Part shown: in pieces, positions 1 to 7,528 of the stretch
Layout: the number at the start of each line of letters is the position of its first letter
How positions within the stretch are numbered: position 1 is the first letter of the stretch
Source: Chondrilla cf. caribensis
Taxonomy: Eukaryota; Porifera; Demospongiae; Chondrillida; Chondrillidae
Assembly (NCBI GenBank): GCA_964020155.1
Contig: OZ026550.1
Coordinates: forward strand, 3,046,352 to 3,071,351
DNA length: 25,000 bases
Reading direction: 5' to 3'
Position numbers and translations under genes: made by a program
The notes under the pieces: generated by a model
Seen by the model: only the letters and a program-made list of their open reading frames with translations
Database searches by the model: none
What the model was told of the DNA's origin: nothing

Positions 1-216
1 ATAAGTGATAAAATGATACTAACGAGGTGTATAACAGAGTCAGTTATACACCTTGGGAAAAAAGTTATACACCCCATGAATACGTAATGAGGTAGTTTAG
101 CGATGAAGACACCTGACCACATCAAAGGAAACGCCCACGCATCATGGTACAATGAGTCTTACACTTAATCATGGCTTGGAATTATCCTAATTAACTTGTC
201 TATGTTTCATTTGTAG

Positions 217-388
217 CCACTCAGGACTTTACGTATAGCCAATTGTGATAATCGAGAAACAAATATGTTGTTTGAAGATGTCGGGAGTGGAGCTCCGTAG
301 TTGCATTCCAAGTGGGTGGGGTATTCCCCCTTCTTCCCCTAATGAATCCATAACGCTCAATAGCCATGTCTCCATTATAACACTCCAG
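217..388 (+). pseudogene. SRCR-like exon, copy A, frame broken
   Basis: A polypyrimidine/AG acceptor (tttcatttgtag) precedes the exon and a consensus donor (cag|gtgagt) ends it. The intact counterpart in copy D reads LFDDVGRGVWSS, then YC, then SGWGIP, which resembles the scavenger-receptor cysteine-rich pattern DDV-x-C-x-G-x-E-S-S-(x)3-C-(x)4-GWG. Here an indel near 297 shifts the frame and an in-frame TAG follows. The intron after it (389-457) is 69 nt and ends tgtccag. The next exon closes at once with Tyr-Tyr-Val-stop. The SRCR assignment rests on a short motif and is tentative. Confidence 0.4.
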
Positions 389-783
389 GTGAGTCCTTTG
401 TGTAATACGGTCTTCTTTCTCCTGTTATCACTATTCCTCAACCTGTCTTGTGTCCAGTATTATGTGTAGAAGAACCACTAGCTCATCCACCATCATCCAC
501 TGTCTGTATGTGTACCTATGTACATGTCATGGTGCATAGGTAGGAGCCGTGTTGTCATAGTTACTGTGACTGTATCCATGGCAACATCTATCCCAGTTAC
601 AACCTATATACATAACATGTGGTAGAACCTCACAGAAGGCTCACAATACAACCTTATACACCCCCATGCATGCATTCTGTAAGCATGTACTCCACTACCT
701 ATGTCATGCACTGTGCATCATTTTGTCATAGTTACTGTGACTGTATCCACATGTACATGCATGCATCCTGTAAGCATGTACAT

Positions 784-811
784 GTGTGTGTACGTGTGTG
801 TACGTGTGTGT

Positions 812-864
<53 letters not shown>

Positions 865-929
865 TGTGTGTGTGTGTGGTGTATATGTATGTGTGTGTGT
901 GTGTTCACATGTGTGTATGTGCGTGTATA

Positions 930-981
<52 letters not shown>
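784..981. repeat. Compound (GT)n microsatellite
   Basis: Long GT runs are interrupted by gtac, gtat and a GTTCACATGTG spacer. It replaces the middle exons of receptor module A. The Cys-Val and His-Thr open frames here on both strands are repeat artefacts. Confidence 0.97.
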
Positions 982-982
<1 letters not shown>

Positions 983-1798
983 ACCTGTGAGCATGAAAGG
1001 ATGTATTTTGTTCACTTTCAACAACTTAGATGTATACACTCTGCACCCAGGTTTGTACATGCATGGAGCTCTGTGGATTCAGGAGAAGTTAGACCAGACC
1101 AAATGTCAGATCAGAAGGAATGATTTGGTTGTGATGGTCACATTGCTGTACCCACCGGACTGCCACTTCTCATGACCTCACATGGAAGCCAGTTTGAACT
1201 CCCGTTTTCACCATTGTTGGACTTTGAGTATATTATGTAAGTATCAGATATACCCTACAATGGTGTTGTCCAGTATATGGATTATATCCACATGAACCCT
1301 CAGTTCCGTGGCTGAATGGAGTATATACACACATACATGCATATTTAACCAGGAGTGTACCAACCCAGGTACTTCCTGAGCAAGTTGCACTGTATATACA
1401 TCTTGATTTTAGTCCATGTGTCTACAAGGTCTGGACAATAGTGTTCATGTACATACGTATATGCTAAGTGTGTGTGGAATGTTTGAAAGGGTAGCTGAGG
1501 AGGTCTGGAGTTTCATATGCTAGTGTACTGTTTGATTGAATCAAATGTAACACGATATCAAACTCACATTTTGTCCATGAGTGATAATCAAAATTGTGTC
1601 CCCAAATAAGTACGTTATCAGCAATGTGTGCTGTGGACAGCAGTATTTGTGGGTGGAATGAGCTAGTGAACACTCTTAATGCCATGTAACCTCCTTTTGA
1701 AAATCCTCCCTCCAGAGTCCTGTATACCTGTATCTGCATTGTGTTGAAGTACACTGTTGATGGATTATCCCCCACTTTTTACAGTGGATTTGTTTGTC

Positions 1799-1804
1799 AA
1801 TAAA
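1799..1804 (+). promoter_or_regulatory. Polyadenylation signal AATAAA, module A
   Basis: AATAAA lies in gtcaataaactag and is conserved at the same place in modules C (14701-14706) and D (21248-21253). It sits about 620 nt after the shared TGA of the candidate last exon, which suggests that 1176-1820 is 3' UTR. From here to 2370 I see only non-coding sequence shared with modules C and D until about 2272. Confidence 0.55.
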
Positions 1805-2369
1805 CTAGTTCCTACATGCCAGGCTGGGGAGTAATGCAGTCACTGTTTCTGCACTTGGTTCTCACGCAGTAAACACAGTACTCCCTCAAGCTCATTAATC
1901 TTTAGTATACGTACCCAGTGCACATTTTCATCAGGATACTATACAGTGTGTTTTACATGGATGTGTATATCACATGACTATCACATGATTGTCACATTGT
2001 TACTCTTCCCTCAGATTCTGGTGACCAGATGAATGGTATACAATCAGCAATCACCATGGACACATGAAGTGAATGTATCAAGGACAAATTTTATTTGAAT
2101 ATTTTTTATTCTTGAGAAAGATCTTGTTCATATGAGCTGAAGGAATTGAGATGTACACTCTATCAAGTATGTATGTGCTAGTGTGTATAGCTGGTTGTAG
2201 CAGGCATCAGTGGTTTCATGGCATGTGTTCGCCTCTACCGGAAGATAGGAAGTACGAAATTAAATCCAAGCTTCCAATCCTCGCTAGCGCTCTTGTATAA
2301 ATCTGACATAATAACAAATATAATAGGTATAAAATATAATAAATAATTATACGTCAGTTGATAGTTGTA

Positions 2370-2449
2370 CGGAGTCATACGTGACACGGAGAACATAATA
2401 TACGAAAATTAGGGGACCCGTACTTTCTTCCTCTATGCTTTAAGCACGA
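2370..2449 (+). promoter_or_regulatory. Kinase-gene leader/promoter, copy A
   Basis: The block ggagtcatacgtgacacg followed by gagaacata is conserved upstream of copies A, C (from 15959) and D (from 22863), with a weaker version at B (7338-7358). A pyrimidine run (tttcttcctct) and the leader atgctttaagcacga come just before the main ATG. The leader contains a two-codon upstream ORF (2435-2443, ATG CTT TAA). Conservation across copies is seen; promoter function is inferred. Confidence 0.45.
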
Positions 2450-2713
2450 ATGTCGTTATCAAAGTTCGAATTCTCGGGACAGTTCTTCTCCAGAGATTAC
2501 AGGAATACAGTTGACGGGGAAGATTCTCGGGAAGGGATCGGACGCCACCGTGAAAGAAGTCAACTGGGTCGGTACCTCGTGTGCAGCTAAGCAGCTCCAC
2601 GCAATCCTCGAAATCCTCGAAGATGACTCTCCCGGCGGAGCTAAGCGGTTCGTTGATAATTTCGAGTAGGAATACTTGACGTGGTCGAAACCGATCCATC
2701 CTCATATCGTCCA
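2450..2713 (+). pseudogene. Kinase-Kelch gene fragment, copy A (5' end only)
   Basis: It aligns with the first 88 or so codons of copies B-D, covering the N-terminal strand, the glycine loop GKGSDATV and the VAIK-type lysine (CAAKQL). It has a 2-nt deletion where the others have gttcgtctctttagag, a 6-nt insertion in the HEILLED segment, and an in-frame TAG in place of a Lys codon (about 2667-2669). Homology stops after the codons for PHIVQ. The sequence then joins ggccgtaggaagggcagctg and a microsatellite, so the catalytic loop, DFG motif and Kelch exon are all missing. It is a truncated, multiply disabled duplicate. Confidence 0.88.
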
Positions 2714-2742
2714 AGGCCGTAGGAAGGGCAGCTGCCACAGCG

Positions 2743-2751
2743 GTGTGTGTG

Positions 2752-2822
<71 letters not shown>

Positions 2823-2825
2823 ATT

Positions 2826-2872
<47 letters not shown>

Positions 2873-2918
2873 TGTATATACATGTGTGTGTGTGTGTGTG
2901 TGGTGTATATACATATGT

Positions 2919-3010
<92 letters not shown>

Positions 3011-3056
3011 TGTATATACATGTGTGTGTGTGTGTGTGTGGTGTATATACATATGT

Positions 3057-3096
<40 letters not shown>

Positions 3097-3097
3097 A

Positions 3098-3124
<27 letters not shown>
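2743..3124. repeat. (GT)n tract with 138-bp higher-order repeat
   Basis: The GT array contains a larger period: ggtgtatatacatgtg occurs at 2871 and again at 3009, and ggtgtatatacatatgtg follows each. A segment of about 138 bp has therefore been tandemly duplicated inside the microsatellite. It begins directly at the breakpoint that truncates kinase fragment A. Confidence 0.95.
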
Positions 3125-3128
<4 letters not shown>

Positions 3129-3254
3129 TCATTTATGTGCGTGTGTACGTATGTACATGTGTGGGTGTGGGTATGTTAGGTGGTTAAGTTGCATGCATAG
3201 GTTAGTGGGCAGTTTGTGAAGTCTTAAATCTCACATTTGCTCATTCACTTGTAG

Positions 3255-3334
3255 GAGAGAATGAGTCGAAAAGCTGTTAGAGAAGAACAGTTTGCTAAGT
3301 CGAGAGAGGAGCTCTTAAAAGGCTGTTTTGATGG
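3255..3334 (+). pseudogene. Exon-like segment, unrecognised protein (upstream exon)
   Basis: It is flanked by an acceptor (cattcacttgtag) and a donor (gg|gtaact). It is open in the frame encoding KAVREEQFAKSREELLKG, which is charged and likely helical. The following intron (3335-3394) is 60 nt and ends cccttgtag, a typical short intron. The phase this exon hands on does not match the best frame of the next exon, so there is either an indel or a wrong splice choice. I do not recognise the protein, and it does not resemble the N-terminus of CNOT9. Confidence 0.4.
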
Positions 3335-3394
3335 GTAACTTTTGACTGAATTTTGGTATGTACATTAGGTATTTACTGTTACTCACCCTTGTAG

Positions 3395-3589
3395 GTTGCT
3401 AGTGGCAACAAGGTTCCACCCCGAACCTATCGTTCTGTCATTGCTGCCATTTTATCTCCATCTCGGCCATTTGTAGTGTATTTGTAGTGTATTGTATCAT
3501 CGAACCACTAGCTAACATGTATACTGGACTGAAGGAAAGAGGTTCTGTGTTTGATTTACATCTTAGTGATACCTGGTTGAGGCAGTATC

Positions 3590-3591
<2 letters not shown>
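3395..3591 (+). pseudogene. Exon of unrecognised protein broken by 11-bp duplication
   Basis: The acceptor is cccttgtag| and the donor is cag|gtgtgt. The first part encodes VPPRTYRSVIAAILSPSRPF and the later part, in another frame, encodes EPLANMYTGLKERGSVFDLH and SDTWLRQYQ. The two frames are separated by a perfect tandem duplication of 11 bp (tttgtagtgta at 3470-3480 and 3481-3491). Discounting one unit leaves exactly 186 nt, or 62 codons, in phase 0 at both ends. This strongly suggests a real ancestral coding exon disabled by the duplication. I cannot name the protein. The donor opens straight into a (GT)n tract. Confidence 0.6.

Positions 3592-3657
<66 letters not shown>
3592..3657. repeat. 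(GT)n microsatellite on a splice donor
   Basis: About 33 uninterrupted GT units begin exactly at the donor GT of the preceding exon. Confidence 0.97.
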
Positions 3658-3659
<2 letters not shown>

Positions 3660-3910
3660 ATCAAGCTACAAATGTATGTGTGCATGTAAATATGTAGAAT
3701 ATATATAAATATGTGCATGTACGTATGTACATATGAATTTGCACATGTGTGTACATACGTACATGCATGTACAAATGCTCATATATTTCCACTGCACTCC
3801 TCACCTGTCTTCCAGGGACAGCAGTCCAATCTCGTGTGCAATGCACTTGCCCTACTGCAGTGTGTGGCATCACATCCGGAGACCAGGTCTGCCTTCCTCC
3901 AAGGTGAGCA

Positions 3911-3911
<1 letters not shown>

Positions 3912-3992
<81 letters not shown>

Positions 3993-3998
3993 TCGCAC
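3912..3998. repeat. (CA)n microsatellite in CNOT9-like intron
   Basis: CA units, with two ctcg interruptions, begin 9 nt after the exon end (donor gtgagcac). Confidence 0.97.
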
Positions 3999-4095
3999 AA
4001 CACCAAATAATCCCCTTCCTAGACTTTTATCTGCTGCCAGAGCTCATACAAATACATCCACTGGGCTAACTTCTGAAAATGCACAACACGTGCCT

Positions 4096-4096
<1 letters not shown>

Positions 4097-4163
<67 letters not shown>
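4097..4163. repeat. (CA)n microsatellite upstream of an acceptor
   Basis: About 33 CA units end 23 nt before the acceptor ctcccctccag of the next CNOT9-like exon. The same intron therefore holds two separate CA arrays. Confidence 0.97.
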
Positions 4164-4164
<1 letters not shown>

Positions 4165-5749
4165 ATTCTCCTCTCCTCCCCTCCAGCACACATCCCATAC
4201 TTCCTATATCCCTTCTTGCACACTGTGAGCAAGTCCAGACCATTCCAATACCTTCAGCTGACAAGTCTTGGTGTTGTCGGAGCACTAGTGAAGGTACGTA
4301 TTGCGTGTCACTTATCAGGCACCAGGTGTTCTTATTTAATGTGATGAACTGTTAGCCACGGGCTATTTACAGTGGTAACCACAAAAGAAAAAAGTGAAGT
4401 ACAACAAAATAAAAAGGAAATAGAAATAAAATATAATTGGGCGTGTATCAACTGTACATGAAGCCTCTCAATTGGGACTAGCTAGTTGTGTGTTACAGTA
4501 CAGGTGAATATGAATGTATATACATTCATATGCCATTCCTGTCTGTCTGTTTGCTGCTGCAGACGGATGAACCTGGTGTTATAAACTTTCTACTGACGAC
4601 AGACGGAGATAATTCCTCTTTGTTTGCGGATCATTGAGTCAGGGAGCGAGCTGTCCAAGACTGTGAGTGCGATGACACAGACTGGCCCCAGCTAAACTGA
4701 GTTCCTGTCCTATCCTATTAAATTGATATGCACAGTACAAGATTTGACCCTTCCTCTTGAGTAATATTTTCAAATGAAGACCTAATAAGAGTATAATTAC
4801 ATCATTTGACTGGACTTTTGCATGGCTCAATATCAACCATGGACGAATGTATGTGTGAAGCTAAGTGACCTGTCCTATCCGATTAAATTGGTATGGACAA
4901 CTTCCAAAGTTTCCTGTTAACACTATTTTGTGTTACCAGTATTCAAATAGTCTGTATGTACATACATACGTTAGCAGCTAATGTAGGGACTTGACAGAAG
5001 ATTCATGATGATATCTCACAGTACACTGCCCCTATATCCACGGTTCTGTAACATGTGGTGTTATGTTTGGTGTGCACACACAGGTTGCTACGTTCATCCT
5101 AAAAAAAGATCCTATTAGACAACACCGGATTGGCATACATCTGTCAGACTTACAAGAAGTTCTCACATGTTGCTATGGTGCTGGTGAGCGAGTGGGCGGA
5201 TCATTCAGGAACACATACACACGTATATACTTGAATACAGTAGATGCTGTTCACACAGGCATGATTGATGTTAGTGGAAGTTGGGGTTAAGGACAATGCT
5301 ATAATATTATAGTGCCTCTATCAGTTGAAGGAATTGGATGTGTTCACATCCTATGTTCATGCTGTCATTTGTTCTTGCATTCTCCATCTATTCCTCTTCG
5401 CAGGGGAAGATGGTGAACACACTTGGGAAGGAACCTTCAGTTCGTCTCCAGAAACACGTGGTTCGGTGCTACCTGCAGCTCTCGGACAGCACCTGGTGAG
5501 CGGGGGTGTGGTCACTGTTACACCCACCTTACAATTAGGGCTACACCAACATGCTCTTGGCCTGTGGATTGTCTGCTCTCCAGCCAATACACTTTGGTAT
5601 CTGTATCAGTTGTATTGTTATTTCACCTGCACATATATTCAAGTTATTGTCAAGTTTTAGTCATTTTACTTTGAGTCTACAACAGTATGAGGATGTCCAA
5701 GGCTATGTAGGTCACTCTTTTTGGGATATTTTATAGACATTGAATCAGG

Positions 5750-5811
5750 ACTATGATTTTATTATTATAAGTAATTCATACAGTATTAATGTTTCTCATG
5801 GGAGTAATGTA
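5750..5811 (+). repeat. Direct repeat flanking the 27-bp array, left
   Basis: It matches 6411-6470 (actatgattt, attattat, taattcat, cagtat, atgtttctcatgggagta) with scattered differences. The two copies bracket the minisatellite. Confidence 0.85.
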
Positions 5812-5847
5812 ACAGAAAGTTATCACAAAAAGTGGCTGTTATAGAGA

Positions 5848-6409
5848 GGTGGTCTGTATGCACAGGTTGAAGCAGGTGGTCTGTATGCACAGGTTGAAGC
5901 AGGTGGTCTGTATGCACAGGTTGAAGCAGGTGGTCTGTATGCACAGGTTGAAGCAGGTGGTCTGTATGCACAGGTTGAAGCAGGTGGTCTGTATGCACAG
6001 GTTGAAGCAGGTGGTCTGTATGCACAGGTTGAAGCAGGTGGTCTGTATGCACAGGTTGAAGCAGGTGGTCTGTATGCACAGGTTGAAGCTGGTGTTCTGT
6101 ATGTACAGGTTGAAGCAGGTGGTCTGTATGCACAGGTTGAAGCAGGTGGTCTGTATGCACAGGTTGAAGCAGGTGGTCTGTATGCACAGGTTGAAGCAGG
6201 TGGTCTGTATGCACAGGTTGAAGCTGGTGGTCTGTATGTACAGGTTGAAGCTGGTGGTCTGTATGCACAGGTTGAAGCAGGTGGTCTGTATGTACAGGTT
6301 GAAGCAGGTGGTCTGTATGTACAAGTTGAAGCAGGTGGTCTGTATGCATAGGTTGAAGCAGGTGGTCTCTATGTACAGGTTGAAGCAGGTGGTCTGTATG
6401 TACAGGTTG
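5848..6409. repeat. 27-bp minisatellite, about 21 units
   Basis: The unit is ggtggtctgtatgcacag followed by gttgaagca. Variants are cac/tac, gca/gct and a few singletons. It lies in the last intron of the CNOT9-like pseudogene (5496-6619). Because 27 is divisible by 3, several frames stay open as 9-residue repeats (VVCMHRLKQ on plus; LQPVHTDHL and FNLCIQTTC on minus). Being intronic and flanked by direct repeats, it is best read as non-coding. Confidence 0.95.
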
Positions 6410-6410
6410 T

Positions 6411-6470
6411 ACTATGATTTCATTATTATACCTAATTCATGCAGTATTTCATGTTTCTCATGGGAGTATA
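6411..6470 (+). repeat. Direct repeat flanking the 27-bp array, right
   Basis: This is the second copy of the 5750-5811 sequence, immediately after the last minisatellite unit. Confidence 0.85.
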
Positions 6471-6749
6471 TTCCAACAGCTACTGTACTACCAATCTCAT
6501 GTAACAAGTATTGCATGGATTGGCTATCGATTTCAGCCTTTATTGGTCCTCTGTGTGTTTGTTTTTGAGTGTCAATGTCAACATGCTCCTATGTTTGTTA
6601 CCACCTCTGCATCCTCTAGGGCACGGGAAGCTCTGAGGCAATGTCTTCCAGACCAGCTGAAGGATGCCACTTTGTCTATGTACCTCAAGGACGAAAACAC
6701 CAAGAAATGGTTGTCTCAACTCATGCAGAACCTCTCAGAGACTGTCTAG

Positions 6750-7337
6750 TGTTAACAACTGATGTATGTCCTTATGTATGCATATGAAACAGTAATACGT
6801 TACTCGAAATCACCATAATAATTTAATAATTTAAATTAATGCTGGGAAATCGGGTGTAATTTTTCAAATCAACTGAATGAGTACATATATATTGTAATAT
6901 ACAGAAATGGATTGATCAATTGATTAATCATTCACCACAAGAAATTGGGTATATTATAAAGCCTTATAAACTGGAAGTCATTAGCTCCCCTCATGTAGCT
7001 TGTAGAAATGTGATGTGTTTGTAGAAATTGCAATATCATCAGATTCAATCACGTGCACATGCATAACATACATACATGCATATACACAGCACACACCCAT
7101 GCATGCAGCAGTCACCCAATATGTAGCTGATATGGCCACATATATAATATTATGCAATTTATATATGTAAAGTATAGCTAGACAGCATGTTCTTTTCATC
7201 CACATTTAATTTCATGTAGGTATATTCATAATAATGTTATCGTATGAAATTGTATATTATTATATACCCCGCTGGATCGTTGTTCGTGAATATCGAATGT
7301 TGTCTGAGTTCACGTGATATATCAGTTAATAATATAC
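6750..7337. other. AT-rich intergenic region
   Basis: No coding exon is seen between the end of the CNOT9-like pseudogene and the leader of kinase copy B. It contains AT-rich runs and small palindromes such as ttgatcaattgattaatca. It lacks the receptor-like module found upstream of copies A, C and D. Confidence 0.6.
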
Positions 7338-7528
7338 GCAGTTATACGTAACACGGATACGCACTTATTATAGGGAACCGCCCTCGCTAGGAGCATATAA
7401 GATTGATTAGAGGATTCGGAGTGCAACGATCCTCATCCTCTAAAATATAGACACTCTAAACATAGAGTCTATGCTCTAAACTATCTAACCCGCCTTTTCT
7501 TCCTCTACGTATTATGCTTTGAGCACGA
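7338..7528 (+). promoter_or_regulatory. Kinase-Kelch leader/promoter, copy B
   Basis: A divergent version of the conserved block is present (cagttatacgtaacacgga). A pyrimidine run tttcttcctct precedes the leader atgctttgagcacga. The leader holds a two-codon uORF (7514-7522, ATG CTT TGA) in frame with the main ATG and 6 nt before it. That in-frame TGA rules out a longer N-terminus from continuous upstream reading. Confidence 0.45.

Larger units (their letters stand above)
151..2272 (+). repeat. Receptor-like module, copy A (degenerate)
   Basis: This segment is highly similar to 12686-15226 and to 19705-21773. It holds an SRCR-like exon (217-388), a 69-nt intron, a candidate terminal exon (about 1083-1175) and a 3' UTR with AATAAA. 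In this copy the SRCR-like frame is broken: the part encoding LFEDVGSGAP runs into TAG, and the following SGWGIPPSSP part is in another frame. The segment encoding FAAVGWSGYARLTS in the other copies, and the transmembrane exon seen in copy C, are missing; the (GT)n tract at 784-981 lies where they would be. It is best read as a decaying duplicate of the 3' part of a receptor-like gene. The three-copy similarity is seen directly; the receptor identity is inferred. Confidence 0.7.
3816..6749 (+). pseudogene. CNOT9: CNOT9 (RQCD1/Rcd1)-like gene, truncated and frameshifted
   Basis: Six exons match the animal CCR4-NOT subunit 9, the armadillo-repeat RNA-decay subunit. They are 3816-3903 ([20 protein letters not shown]), 4187-4293 ([27 protein letters not shown]), 4563-4662 (VINFLLTT, then IIPLCLRIIESGSELSKT in another frame), 5084-5183 (VATFIL, then [20 protein letters not shown] in another frame), 5404-5495 ([20 protein letters not shown]) and 6620-6749 ([19 protein letters not shown] to a TAG). 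Junctions are GT-AG with matching phases. Exon 3 has 4 extra nt after the codons for LLTT, and exon 4 has 7 A's where 6 keep the frame. The first 70 or so residues of the family are absent upstream; other exon-like sequence and a kinase fragment lie there instead. It is most likely a pseudogene. Assembly error is possible, but two indels plus a missing 5' end make it less likely. Confidence 0.9.

Noticed and set aside
1464..1775. Minus-strand 103-aa frame repeated at 14258-14677 and 20913-21224
   Set aside because: It recurs only because the whole module is duplicated. The differences I can see among copies are almost all amino-acid changing, with no sign of purifying selection, and the plus strand here is 3' UTR before AATAAA.
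1900..1945. Possible minus-strand hammerhead core at ttttcatcagg (also in modules C and D)
   Set aside because: CTGATGA is present but no GAAAC or stem II follows at the right distance.
718..3179. Long Cys-Val and His-Thr open frames on both strands
   Set aside because: They are translations of (GT)n/(CA)n arrays, open in all such frames and found at every array in the window.
5848..6409. CRISPR-like array
   Set aside because: Units are contiguous 27-bp tandem copies without unique spacers, in a eukaryotic intron.
5786..6568. 239-aa plus-strand and 187/161-aa minus-strand repeat proteins
   Set aside because: They are products of a 27-bp tandem repeat inside an intron of the CNOT9-like pseudogene; no start context or splice support.
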